A DNA stretch of 64,000 nucleotides from VXPQ01 sp965232485 (GCA_965232485.1 OZ246975.1:124001-188000), one strand, 5' to 3'; counted from the stretch's first letter, positions 20,001 to 27,225 are shown. The notes: generated by a model not told the origin, from the sequence alone. Translations and numbers: made by a program.

Positions 20001-20678
20001 TATGCGGAGGCGACGGAGGACGGCCGAGAGACAGTGGTGGAGGATAAAGGCGCCTCCCGTTTGGGGGACTTGTCGGAAATAGTGAATATCTATCCGAGGG
20101 CCTTGACGCTCATGCCTGGCGAGCGCGGCGTCGTGCGCTACGGCGTGCGGGAGGAATCGCTTTCGTCGCTTTCCGAGGCGGGCTACGCGGCCTTTTTCGA
20201 GGTGACGTCTTCTCCTCGCCGGTACGCTCGTGCGGACCGTCTGCCCGAGGAGGAGACGGGCGGCGAGACGGCGCGCGTGACGCTGCGCGTACCCGGGGCG
20301 TACGTTCCGGGCGAGATCGCGCCGCGCCTACGGGCGACGTTGCTGTCCTTGTCGGGAGGCGCTTCGCCTGCGGCGACGTTTTTGCTGGAGACGGACGGCG
20401 TTCCTTTCGCGGGCGAGGCCGTGGCGTACGACGGGGAGGGTCGGGAATTAGGCCGCAGCGAGACGCTGGCGTACGCGCGCAGCCGGGTGCGGATGTCTCT
20501 GGACCGGTTGCCGGAGGGCGAGACGGTGTTGTTGCGCTTTACGCCGCGCGGGTCGGGCGCCGCGCCGGAGCCCGTGGCCGTGCCGTGGCGCGCGCCGAGG
20601 CGAGACCAGCGAGACATAGGCGCCGCGCAGGACAGTGGCGTATCGCCGCCGGGCGCCGTCTTCGCTGAAAAGCCATAA
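14007..20678 (+). CDS. Giant secreted Ig-like tandem-repeat surface protein
   Basis: About 2223 aa. N-terminal signal peptide (hydrophobic LICALVVAGLAWAV, then AEGQA); alternative starts at 14001 (GTG) and 14028 (ATG). Residues ~80-1750 are about sixteen beta-sandwich-like repeats of 90-97 aa, each with two cysteines ~18 residues apart in the pattern C..P.PVYEGS.D.AL.C, then W, LSA.D, PTFYVP, TYEYRV, AENA and V.VTVLN. The first six are diverged, the last ten nearly identical. The ~470-residue C-terminus is different: a DUF4402-like part (LRFGAQPSG, YHAGRMTLS, GRYAGNIDVILRTG) then a PapD-like part (FELSNPSLVPLEV, PGERGVVRYGV). No sorting tail seen. Function unknown; likely adhesin or envelope matrix protein. 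Domain calls for the C-terminus are tentative. Confidence 0.85.
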   Translation: MPTYSGHMVRLICALVVAGLAWAVPAEGQAVQDEGFPTKGVFPEEYPEVPGVEEACGPFEVPGAFGEGCVEDSGPDAFGPVAGAGGFPNASPDPALRTAPQLECPAAVFVEELETGSIDCHAYDEAGEEHLDYYWEPVEGAPRGYLDAPRLTGEDRPNPSIVAPSSPFYATLESFLSEDATLRYRYRVTATSRVTGLSSYEEVEVFVLLRRPSVYCPLEYEVSAGSEIVLSCEGADPLSFRMDYEAGSSVSWEWEGLWGSNASLLSASDTPSPLFRAPLGGAGETHHYIASMTTSSSGVPRTARRRVSVRVVEGEAGSASASGSLSAGSSPPTITCKDYYVYPTVDDFKVLCSVNVPAGVFVDRYTWTALGSTPITTLEALHRLRPTFKGSQYNHKSIIPGGKIVHEYRLTVEWGDGLGNFYSVSEDVTVTVLGHPDYMTCTTEYYVTAGDPDFNIDCAVNDPSDPHLSNSQWVWWLGPHSTNRPWHLQHLSSTSSPTPRFSVPDTLWLWGGEIVPFSYEVCLAIDGVSSGHPEIADYSLVESEYITVYVTEKEPVVSPSQYRIGCTDPGSVREGSPDIVFDCIVLNAPDGASFSYSWSAYGSPADTSLLSATNISSPTFYVPDDVDQDERHQYIVRASAENKPDVSAIVTVTVLNQTYVPPIRLSARCKESYSGWAGSADIVFNCRASGAPEGSDYKYVWDIRRRHETPATGLSLLSATDVLSPTFSFPDNVGASVTYYYALTVSAENARSATARVRVTVWPTTYNIAVACDHPDPVYEGSGSLALKCSPSGPPDWFSFSWSWRARGSTPDASLLSATNVSSPTFNVPDDVDKDETYEYVVRSSALYSKDGVAEVTVTVLDKPAIVASCASPAPVYEGSPDFALSCEATGVTEGASYAWTARGSTPDAGLLNATDVLSPVFAVPEDVAADATYEYLLTVTSEHGAAATAEVAATVLDKPAIVASCASPAPVYEGSPDVALSCEATGVTEGITYAWTARGSTPDASLLSATDVLSPAFAVPENVASDATYEYLLTVSAENARDGVAEVSVTVLDRPDVIVSCASPDPVYEGSPDIALSCSATGAPEGSGYAFAWAAMGVTPAGMLSATDVSSPTFYVPDEADETTRYEYGVRVTAPGAEDGSADVMVTIMNEGEVFLACASPDPVYEGSADVALDCEASGGPEGSVYAYVWEAVGATPAGMLSALDGPTPTFYVPEEVAADETYEYRVTATAENAEPAAAEVAVTILNKGALALTCANPAPVYEGSEDITLSCEATGAPAGSDYEYAWAALSATPAGMLSAADGPTPTFFVPDEVDETTQYEYRVTATAENAEAATAEVAVTVVNAGELFLACASPAPVYEGSEDIALSCEASGAPDGSDYEYAWAALGTTPAGMLSALDGPTPTFYVPEEVAADETYEYRVTATAENAAAATAEVAVTILNRGALALTCANPAPVYEGSEDIALNCSATGAPDGSDYEYAWAALGATPAGMLSALDVPSPTFDVPEAVDETTTYEYRVTVSAENAEAAAAEVTVTVLNRGALALTCANPAPVYEGSEDVALNCSATGAPDGSVYAYVWEALGATPAGMLSALDVSSPTFYVPDEVERDETYAYRVTVTAENAEAAAAEVTVTILNRDDPPLPPPALAALALTCANPAPVYEGSEDVALNCSATGAPDGSVYEYVWEALGATPAGMLSAMDIASPTFYVPDAVDETTRYEYGVAVTAENAEAATANVTVTVLDRPEAPPPAVAFSGDPTSLGVAVSASSLRFGAQPSGAQASLDPLTDQLSTSASGPYHAGRMTLSPDGSLAFDANGELALSIELATPVTLRRVADETADETADETGAATLALIPRWSIAASCEQLASESIGGLRTQTTLSESDCRLLLFGGALDLSGAAPGRYAGNIDVILRTGAGEETHSVEAEVTVVAAPRVITIGPGGVRFDASREIPAALTEEQNLSVYPDMAFMTRDEPSGAFELSNPSLVPLEVSVSARFGYAEATEDGRETVVEDKGASRLGDLSEIVNIYPRALTLMPGERGVVRYGVREESLSSLSEAGYAAFFEVTSSPRRYARADRLPEEETGGETARVTLRVPGAYVPGEIAPRLRATLLSLSGGASPAATFLLETDGVPFAGEAVAYDGEGRELGRSETLAYARSRVRMSLDRLPEGETVLLRFTPRGSGAAPEPVAVPWRAPRRDQRDIGAAQDSGVSPPGAVFAEKP
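16310..19245 (+). repeat. In-gene tandem array of ten ~285-bp repeats
   Basis: Within the giant gene, ten consecutive units begin with TGC...GTTTACGAAGGCTCG-type sequence (PVYEGS codons) and recur about every 280-290 bp. The last six units are nearly identical at DNA level, including long shared stretches such as GGCTCGGAAGAC and ACGCCTGCGGG, which implies recent duplication or gene conversion. The seventh-to-last junctions also carry alternating first strands (ASC/ALTC). Likely recombination hot spot and assembly risk. Confidence 0.9.
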
Positions 20679-20934
20679 GGATACTCTGATCAAAACCACT
20701 TTGCTCAGCACGTCGCGTTCGTGCGTGCAAGACATGGCGCTTACATCGTTTAAATCAGCGGAAAACACTTCGGATTCGCGCCGTCCCGGGCGTGACGCGT
20801 CCTTCGGGAGGCGGCGAGAGGCACGCTGGCTGTGTCATTCCTCATTATATGGGGCCTGCCGTATTGCTTCGTCATTCCTTGCCAGCGCACCTCTCGCCGC
20901 CTCTGAGCTTTGAGGACTTAATCAGCGTATCCTT
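20677..20934 (+). repeat. Interspersed MITE-like hairpin element, copy B (full length)
   Basis: 258 bp. Left end AAGGATACTCTGATCAAAAC, right end ...GGACTTAATCAGCGTATCCTT, forming imperfect terminal inverted repeats of about 30 bp. Middle: TTTAAATCAGCGGAAAAC, GGATTCGCGCC, CCTTCGGGAGG, then a 20-bp stem (GGCGGCGAGAGGCACGCTGG with its complement near 20881-20903) enclosing GTCATTCC repeats and an apical hairpin ATATGG-GGCCTG-CCGTAT. Copy C at 31 kb has the same length and is about 95% identical in opposite orientation. The first two bases of the element complete the TAA stop of the giant gene. No coding capacity. Confidence 0.9.
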
Positions 20935-21062
20935 GAACAAAGCCGGGCGCGGCGCGCGGCGGGTCTGTTAATCAGAGCATTTTTATTCGCCGGGGTTGTC
21001 GTTGCGGGGAACATGGACGCCCTGCGTTACGTTTTCGTACGCCGTCCCGATTGGGCGGCCCT

Positions 21063-21138
21063 GCGGAAGTAGCTCAGTTGGTAGAGCATTTGCTTGCCAT
21101 GCAAAAGGTCGCGGGTTCGAATCCCGTCTTCCGCTCCA
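21063..21138 (+). tRNA. tRNA-Gly (GCC)
   Basis: Cloverleaf of 76 nt with encoded CCA. Acceptor GCGGAAG/CTTCCGC, D-arm GCTCAGTTGGTAGAGC, anticodon stem TTTGC/GCAAA with loop TTGCCAT (anticodon GCC), T-arm GCGGGTTCGAATCCCGT, discriminator T. The anticodon reads GGC and GGU glycine codons. Confidence 0.98.
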
Positions 21139-21275
21139 TGTCCGGTTCGCCGAATGGACAGGTTGGCTGCGGATTTGCCGTCAGTTACGGATGAACAGGA
21201 TTGTTGACAGGCCATTCTTTTCGGCGCTTCATGCGTTCGTCGTTTTCTGCGCGTCTGTTCCGCCCAGCCTGCACT

Positions 21276-21322
21276 TTAAGGATGCTCTGATCGAAGCGGA
21301 CTTAACCAAAGCATCCCTAAGG
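21276..21322. repeat. Solo terminal-repeat pair of the hairpin element family
   Basis: About 46 bp: TTAAGGATGCTCTGATCGAA followed closely by GGACTTAACCAAAGCATCCC. The two ends of the 258-bp element stand back to back with the interior missing, forming one hairpin 57 bp before the thioesterase start. Confidence 0.75.
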
Positions 21323-21378
21323 CCTTGGCCTGGCAGCCGTTCATGGTTTCCGGCGCAGCGTTCAACGGTAAGGAAACA

Positions 21379-21843
21379 ATGAGTACATCTTCTTCACTGC
21401 GGACGCCCATCTGGTTCGGCGAGCCCGACCTTGAGGCGCTTGCCGGCATGACCGAGGGTACGCTGGCTTCGCATCTCGGCATCCGGTTTACGGAGATCGG
21501 TCCCGATTTCCTGCGCGGCGTCATGCCGGTAGACGAACGCACCATACAGCCGCGCGGTATCATGCACGGAGGCGCATCTGCCGCTTTTGCGGAAACATTG
21601 GGGAGCGTGGCCGCCTGGTTGTGCGTGGACCGGTCCAGAAAGCGTTGCCTGGGTCTGGACATTTCCGTAAATCATATCCGCCGGGCGCCTGCTCCCGGCG
21701 AAGTCACGGGAACGGCTCGCCCCTTGCATATAGGGCGCAGCACGCACGTTTGGGAGATTCGCATCGAAAACGCCGCAGGCGCGCTCGTGGGCGTGAGTCG
21801 CCTGACCATCATCGTGCTCGCGGCGCCGGAACCTCGTTCCTGA
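21379..21843 (+). CDS. Hotdog-fold acyl-CoA thioesterase (PaaI/MenI type)
   Basis: 154 aa from ATG 21379 (MSTSSSLRTPIWF) with AAGGAAAC six bases upstream, one of the clearer ribosome binding sites in the window. Hotdog motif IQPRGIMHGGASAAFAETLGS (split: HGG with downstream catalytic Glu) as in PaaI, YdiI/MenI and related thioesterases; later DISVNHIRRAPAPGEVTG is the usual second strand-turn. Substrate cannot be told: phenylacetyl-CoA, DHNA-CoA or a housekeeping acyl-CoA. Stands alone between tRNA-Gly and a convergent DUF4097-like gene. Confidence 0.85.
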   Translation: MSTSSSLRTPIWFGEPDLEALAGMTEGTLASHLGIRFTEIGPDFLRGVMPVDERTIQPRGIMHGGASAAFAETLGSVAAWLCVDRSRKRCLGLDISVNHIRRAPAPGEVTGTARPLHIGRSTHVWEIRIENAAGALVGVSRLTIIVLAAPEPRS

Positions 21844-21968
21844 AATTCCTTTGCCGTTTGCCTGCTCCGCCAAGGCGCGTCTCGTTCGCTCGCAGGGTTG
21901 ACGCGTTGATGCGTTGACGGAGGGTCCCATGGACGCTCCGGCAAGCCGTATCGCGCTCGCGGGTCCGT

Positions 21969-23123
21969 CTATCGCGCCCGGAGCGCAACGTCTCCATGCG
22001 ATGCGCGGGCGTATAATTCGGGACCGCCTCCATTCACGCGGCCCTGCGCTTTTTTGTCCTTGCGCATTCCCTCGAACCGCGTCTCGAAAACGTTTGCCAT
22101 AGAGACGCCGGAGGCGTAGAGATCGACGTCCAGCGCCGACTGCGCCGGAGCAAACAGGTCGATATCCCCATGTGCGGCGCTGAATTCGCCGCCCGCCGCT
22201 TCCATAAAATACAGGCTGATGTCTCCATGGCGGGTTTTCATGCGCGGATATCCGTTCATTTCATGCACATGGACGTCCCCATGGGATATATTCACATCGA
22301 TTTCCCCGGCGGCAATGTGGTCGAGGTCAATATCGCCATGCGCCGTACGGATGCGGACGGTTTCCGCAGCTACCCGGTCCAGTTCGATATCGCCGTGCGC
22401 GGCATGTACGTCCATAACCTGCGCATCAATGCTATTCGCAGAAAGGTCGCCATGTTGCATGGCCAGCCGGATGCGTTCGCTGCCCATCTGGCCGATTTGC
22501 ACGTCGCCGTGCGCTATGTCAACGGATAGCGAGGAGCCGCTCAGCGATCCGGCGTCAATGTCTCCATGGGCAAGGTCCATATTCAGGACGCCTTTCAGGG
22601 CATGAATATCCACGTCGCCGTGGGCTACGTCTATGCCGGCGTCGAATATCTCCGGCACGGAAATATACACATGGACGCCGCCTCGCAGGCGCCATCCGTT
22701 CCGGTTCCATCGCCAGTCGCCGTCGGGATTCGTGCGGACAAAAACGGCGCCGTCCGTTTGTCCCACCTCGAAGTTCAGGTATTCGAAAAAGTTGCGCAGG
22801 CCGTCGGTGATTTCCTTGCCTTCCAGCACGACCCGAATGCTCGCTTCGTTTCCGTCGCTTTTTTCGATATGCACGTCGCCGTGGATGACGTCCACCTGCA
22901 GTTCTTCTCCGGGTTGCACCGAAAAGGTTTCGTGGATCATTTCCTCTTCGGCCTGGTCCCGGACGCCGTCCGGGTTCTTCGCCTCGGCATGGAGCGCAAA
23001 GCGGACAAGATGATTCGGCTCGGCGTGCGCGGCGGTTTCTGCGCGATGGAGAAACAGTGCGGCGACGGCAAGCGTCAATAAGCCAGCGGCGCCAAGGCCT
23101 GTGATACGGAGCGTGGAGCGCAT
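21969..23123 (-). CDS. DUF4097-like secreted beta-helix protein with eleven HGD repeats
   Basis: 384 aa. Signal peptide MRSTLRITGLGAAGLLTLAV to about residue 34 (AHA). The body shows the short parallel-strand repeat of DUF4097/LiaG-type putative adhesins, period 18-19 residues, but where the family usually has S-G-D/N each turn here reads H-G-D-V/I/L: IHGDVHI, AHGDVDI, AHGDIDA, AHGDVQI, QHGDLSA, AHGDIEL, AHGDIDL, SHGDVHV, RHGDISL, AHGDIDL, SHGDVAL. Stacked in a helix this would give ladders of His and Asp. A TRP/ARG-rich inset (DGDWRWNRNGWRLRGG) precedes the array. Function unknown; secreted or periplasmic. Monocistronic, convergent with the thioesterase. Confidence 0.85.
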   Translation of the reverse strand: MRSTLRITGLGAAGLLTLAVAALFLHRAETAAHAEPNHLVRFALHAEAKNPDGVRDQAEEEMIHETFSVQPGEELQVDVIHGDVHIEKSDGNEASIRVVLEGKEITDGLRNFFEYLNFEVGQTDGAVFVRTNPDGDWRWNRNGWRLRGGVHVYISVPEIFDAGIDVAHGDVDIHALKGVLNMDLAHGDIDAGSLSGSSLSVDIAHGDVQIGQMGSERIRLAMQHGDLSANSIDAQVMDVHAAHGDIELDRVAAETVRIRTAHGDIDLDHIAAGEIDVNISHGDVHVHEMNGYPRMKTRHGDISLYFMEAAGGEFSAAHGDIDLFAPAQSALDVDLYASGVSMANVFETRFEGMRKDKKAQGRVNGGGPELYARASHGDVALRAR

Positions 23124-23381
23124 GGAAACGGGGTGTGTGTTTTGCGGAAACAGGCGGTCGCGCTATATCATCGACGCCTGGCGCCTGGACAGGCGTTCGA
23201 GCGGCTTGCTTGCGTTCCGGGCGTTGCGAGAGGCGATAACGACGCAGGGTCGCATCCTTTGCAGCGTTTGCATCGTATGTTCGCCTCCGCCCGCTTGTCT
23301 GGATTCGGGCGCGTTTTCAATGAAAAATTCCGGCGCGTATATCGCGGTTACGGATAATGCGGTTGCAAAGTTACATTCGCC

Positions 23382-24041
23382 ATGCGCATCTTGACGAAAA
23401 ATTTTTATAATCGGCCCACGCTTGAGGTTGCGCGCGACCTGATCGGCAAACATCTTGTGCGCGTACTGGACGACGGAACCGAACTTGCCGGCCGCATCGT
23501 GGAAACGGAGGCCTATACGCAGGACGATCCCGCATTCCATGGGTGGGGCATTCTGGATCGGCAAACCGGATTGCTCAAGCCGGAAGGCCGCGGGCGCGAT
23601 CTGTTCGGCAAGCCGGGGACCGCGTACGTATACCTGACCTATGGCGTCCATTGGCTGATGAATGTGGTGACGGAGCGGGAGGGCGTAGGCGGGGGCGTAC
23701 TGTTGCGCGCCGTGGAGCCGCTGGAGGGCCTCGCGTCCATGTATGCGCGTCGGACGAGGGCGCGCAGGGATATCGAGCTGGCGAACGGCCCCGGAAAACT
23801 GGCCCAGGCCTTTGCGATCGCGGGCGCATTGCACAATACGCCGTTTACGAAGCCGCCCTTGTATGCGAGGGACTCCGACGGCGAAGCGCCGCTTGCCGTT
23901 GAAACTTCGCGCCGCATCGGGATTGCCCGCGGCGTCGAATTGCCGTGGCGGTTTTATGCGGCGGACAATCCGTACGTCTCGCGGGGCGTGCCCAGCGACG
24001 TCGCGCAAGCCCGTCGCAAGAACAGATTGCGGGCGAAGTAA
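23382..24041 (+). CDS. 3-methyladenine DNA glycosylase (AAG/MPG family)
   Basis: Base-excision repair enzyme removing alkylated purines. 219 aa, family-typical. N-terminal YNRPTLEVARDLIGKHLV; catalytic Glu region IVETEAYTQDDPAFHGWG; GKPGTAYVYLTYGVHWLMNVV; ANGPGKLAQAFAI; C-terminal DNPYVSRG. One departure: where many members read HA..G.T.RN the sequence is FHGWGILDRQTG, a local variation. The start ATG 23382 directly precedes RILTKNFYNRP. The ~258 bp upstream, shared with the divergent HGD gene, contain no other gene I can support. Confidence 0.92.
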   Translation: MRILTKNFYNRPTLEVARDLIGKHLVRVLDDGTELAGRIVETEAYTQDDPAFHGWGILDRQTGLLKPEGRGRDLFGKPGTAYVYLTYGVHWLMNVVTEREGVGGGVLLRAVEPLEGLASMYARRTRARRDIELANGPGKLAQAFAIAGALHNTPFTKPPLYARDSDGEAPLAVETSRRIGIARGVELPWRFYAADNPYVSRGVPSDVAQARRKNRLRAK

Positions 24042-24150
24042 CCGGGCCGCGGCGTACGTATCCGCAGGATGGGCACATTGCGCCCGTCTCTTCGTTCACT
24101 TGCGGTTCGCGAACCGTTTATGCAATGGCGTTTTACGCCGGCTCCGCATA

Positions 24151-24181
24151 CGTCTGATATACGTCTGATATATGTCTGATT
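24151..24181 (+). repeat. Three tandem 11-bp repeats over the alaS start
   Basis: The sequence TACGTCTGATA occurs at about 24149-24159 and 24160-24170 and a third, TATGTCTGATT, runs from 24171. The single C-to-T change in the third unit creates the alaS ATG. Short slippage-prone array. Confidence 0.7.
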
Positions 24182-27100
24182 TTCTTTCTTCCAGCGACAT
24201 TCGCAGCGCTTTCCTTGATTTTTTCAGGGAGCGGGGGCATGAAGTCGTGCCGAGCGATTCGCTGGCGCCCGAGGGGGATCCCACCTTGCTGTTCACGAAC
24301 GCCGGGATGAACCAGTTCAAGGATATGTTTCTTGGCGCGGGCCAGCGTTCGTACAGCCGCGCCGCGGATACCCAGAAATGCTTGCGGGTATCCGGCAAGC
24401 ACAACGATCTCGAAGAGGTGGGGCTCGATACGTACCATCATACGTTTTTCGAGATGCTGGGTAACTGGTCGTTTGGAGATTATTTCAAGAAGGAGGCCAT
24501 CGGGTGGTGCTGGGAGTTGCTTGTGGACGTATTCGGGCTGGATCCGGATCGGTTGTACGCTACCGTGCATGCAGGCGACGAGGCGATGGATTTGCCCCCC
24601 GACTCGGAGGCGGCTTCGTTGTGGGAATCCGAGACGAACATTGATCCGTCGCACATTCTCTTCGGCCATTCGAAAGACAACTTCTGGATGATGGGGGACG
24701 AGGGGCCGTGCGGGCCGTGTTCGGAGGTTCATATCGACTTGCGTTCGGACGAAGCGCGCCGGGCCGCGCCGGGCAAGGACCTGGTCAATGCAGATCATCC
24801 GGAAGTCATCGAGCTGTGGAATCTCGTATTCATTCAGTACAATGCGCTGCCGGGCGGATCGCTTGAGCCGCTTGCCGCCGCGCATGTGGACACCGGGCTG
24901 GGACTGGAGAGGTTGGTCGCAGTCTTGCAGGGAAAGCGGTCGAATTACGACACGGATTTGTTTGCGCCCCTGCTTTCCGGCGCGGCGGCGTTGTCGCCCC
25001 GGGAGGAAATCGTCTCCTACGACGATATACGCGTGGAGGACGCGGCGGAGCGCGAGCGTTGCCGCGTAGCCCTGCGCGTGGTCGCCGATCATGTGCGCGC
25101 GATCGCCTTCGCCATAGCGGATGGCGCGGCGCCCGGCAATATGGGTCGCTCTTATGTCATTCGGCGTATTTTGCGGCGCGCCGTGCGATTCGGTTATCAG
25201 ACCCTGGGGATGCGGGAGCCGTTCATATATCGGCTCATTGCGCCGCTCGCGGACACGATGGGCGACGCCTTTCCGGAATTGCGCGCTCGCCAGAAGCATC
25301 TGGAGCGCGTTACGCGAGCCGAGGAGGAGCATTTCTTGCGAACGCTCGGTACGGGCGTCGAATTCTTCGAGTACATTGCGAACCATGTGAAGGCTTTGTC
25401 TGACGCCATCCGGGAGGCGGAACAGGCGGCTCGGGAGGCGGCGGACAGCGAGGGCTTGTCGATGCATGACGTGAACAGCAGGGCCCGGTCGGACCATGCA
25501 GGCAGGAGTTATCAGCGGGTTCGGGAAACGAAGCTGGTTGCGCAGGAAGTGCTCAGTTTGCTGGGTTCTGATCGGAAGATGCTGGACATTCTGCAGAAGG
25601 CGTTCGGGAAGCGCCCCGGGTACGAGGCCTACCGGGTGTTCATCTTTGCGGCTATGGGCGGACGCGTGCCTGGAGAGATCGTTTTTCTGTTGCACGACAC
25701 CTATGGGTTTCCCGTGGATCTGACGCAACTCATGGCGCGCGAAAAGGGTCTTTTGGTGCATGACGAGGACCTGGCGCGGTATGAGGAACTCATGCAGCTG
25801 CAGAAGGAGCGCGCGCGGGCGGGGGCCTCGTTCAGGATGGCGGCGGACGGAGAAGAAGCGTGGCGGGTATTCGTGTCCGGGGAGGAAAGCGAGCCGGGGG
25901 ATTCGCTATTCGTCGGGTACAGGGCCCTTGAAGCCACGGATGTCCGCATCGCGGCCATGCGCGCGATTCCCGCGGCGCCGAACGGAAAGAAGACGGGCGA
26001 GAAGACGGGCGAGAAGGCGGGCCAGACCGTTTCCGAGCGGCGCGAAATCGTGCTGGACCGGACGCCGTTCTACGCAGAAAGCGGCGGGCAGGTAGGCGAC
26101 ACGGGCACTCTCGACGTGGGCGGGGAGCAAATCCGGGTGCTCGATACGAAGAAACAGCGGCGGCATATCGTGCATTGCGTGGACCAGCTTCCCGCCGATC
26201 CTGCGGCGCCCGTGCATGCCGCCGTGGATGCGGATCGTCGGCTGCGCATCGAAAAACATCATACCGCAACCCATTTGTTGCATGCGGCGTTGCGCGAGGC
26301 GCTGGGAGAGCATGTGCAACAAAGAGGATCGCTTGTCGCGCCGGACCGGCTGCGTTTCGATTTCAGCCACTACGAGCGGGTGGCCCCGGATATTCTGGAG
26401 CGGGTGCAGGCCCGGATTAACGGGGTAATTCAGCGGGACGTCCCGGCGCGCATCGATTTCGACGTTCCGATTGCGGAGGCGAAAGCGCGGGGCGCCATGG
26501 CGTTGTTTGGCGAGAAATACGAGGATCGGGTGCGTGTCGTGACGTTCGATCCGGCCTGGTCGGTTGAATTGTGCGGGGGCACGCATGTGCGCGCCACCGG
26601 GGAGCTGGGCGTGTTTCGGTTTTTGTCGGAAGGATCGGTGGCGGCGGGCATACGGCGCCTGGAAGCTGTGGTTGGCGAAGAAGCGCTGAACGTCATTGAG
26701 CAGGAACGCAAGGAATTGGCGGGCGTCCGGGCGCGCCTCGGTTCTGCGTCGCGTCCGGTTTCGGAGGAGGTTGCCCGGCTGGTGGCGGAAAACAAGCGCC
26801 TTCGGCGCGAAGCAGAGAAGCTTCGGGAAGAAGCGCTTGCCGCGCAATTGGCGGGTTTTATCGAGCAGGCGCATGTCGTCGCAGGGGTTCGCGTGGTCAC
26901 GGGCCGGACAGAACCCGTGCCGATGGATATGTTGCGCAGCCTGGCGGAAACGATGCGTGAGCGGATGGGAGATTCGGCGGTGGCGGCGCTGGGCGCGCTG
27001 GACCCGGAAGGCGAAAAAGTATATCTTGCCGCCGTGGTGTCCGACGATCTCGCCGGATCGGGCGCGTTGAAGGCGGGCGATCTGGTGGGGCGGCTTGCCC

Positions 27101-27225
27101 GGATCGTGGGCGGCGGCGGCGGCGGGCGACCCGGGCTCGCCACGGCCGGGGGGCGGCGTCCGGAGCAATTGGACGAGGCGTTGGCCTCGACAGCCGAAAC
27201 GGTCCGCGCCGCGCTGGAAGGTTAA
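24172..27225 (+). CDS. alaS: Alanyl-tRNA synthetase with a large internal insertion
   Basis: 1017 aa, against about 870-880 in most bacteria. Aminoacylation domain start FLDFFRERGHEVVPS, LLFTNAGMNQFKD, THHTFFEMLGNWSFGDYF; editing domain HHTATHLLHAALRE and the zinc Cys-His in LCGGTHVRATGE; C-Ala end GGGGGGRPGLATAGG. An extra ~80 residues lie between residues ~403 and ~498, just before VPGEIVFLLHDTYGFPVDLT; it is Ala/Glu/Arg-rich at first (AIREAEQAAREAADSE). A second Lys/Gly/Glu stretch (GKKTGEKTGEKAGQ) sits near residue 605. Core motifs are intact, so the enzyme should be functional. Its TAA stop overlaps a repeat element. Confidence 0.96.
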   Translation: MSDFLSSSDIRSAFLDFFRERGHEVVPSDSLAPEGDPTLLFTNAGMNQFKDMFLGAGQRSYSRAADTQKCLRVSGKHNDLEEVGLDTYHHTFFEMLGNWSFGDYFKKEAIGWCWELLVDVFGLDPDRLYATVHAGDEAMDLPPDSEAASLWESETNIDPSHILFGHSKDNFWMMGDEGPCGPCSEVHIDLRSDEARRAAPGKDLVNADHPEVIELWNLVFIQYNALPGGSLEPLAAAHVDTGLGLERLVAVLQGKRSNYDTDLFAPLLSGAAALSPREEIVSYDDIRVEDAAERERCRVALRVVADHVRAIAFAIADGAAPGNMGRSYVIRRILRRAVRFGYQTLGMREPFIYRLIAPLADTMGDAFPELRARQKHLERVTRAEEEHFLRTLGTGVEFFEYIANHVKALSDAIREAEQAAREAADSEGLSMHDVNSRARSDHAGRSYQRVRETKLVAQEVLSLLGSDRKMLDILQKAFGKRPGYEAYRVFIFAAMGGRVPGEIVFLLHDTYGFPVDLTQLMAREKGLLVHDEDLARYEELMQLQKERARAGASFRMAADGEEAWRVFVSGEESEPGDSLFVGYRALEATDVRIAAMRAIPAAPNGKKTGEKTGEKAGQTVSERREIVLDRTPFYAESGGQVGDTGTLDVGGEQIRVLDTKKQRRHIVHCVDQLPADPAAPVHAAVDADRRLRIEKHHTATHLLHAALREALGEHVQQRGSLVAPDRLRFDFSHYERVAPDILERVQARINGVIQRDVPARIDFDVPIAEAKARGAMALFGEKYEDRVRVVTFDPAWSVELCGGTHVRATGELGVFRFLSEGSVAAGIRRLEAVVGEEALNVIEQERKELAGVRARLGSASRPVSEEVARLVAENKRLRREAEKLREEALAAQLAGFIEQAHVVAGVRVVTGRTEPVPMDMLRSLAETMRERMGDSAVAALGALDPEGEKVYLAAVVSDDLAGSGALKAGDLVGRLARIVGGGGGGRPGLATAGGRRPEQLDEALASTAETVRAALEG

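Noticed and set aside
20677..20934. Element taken as a full insertion sequence
   Set aside because: 258 bp is too short for a transposase, and no frame in it has transposase motifs.
23101..23394. A 97-codon frame between the HGD gene and the glycosylase gene
   Set aside because: Overlaps the divergent starts, Cys/Arg-rich, no plausible start or domain.
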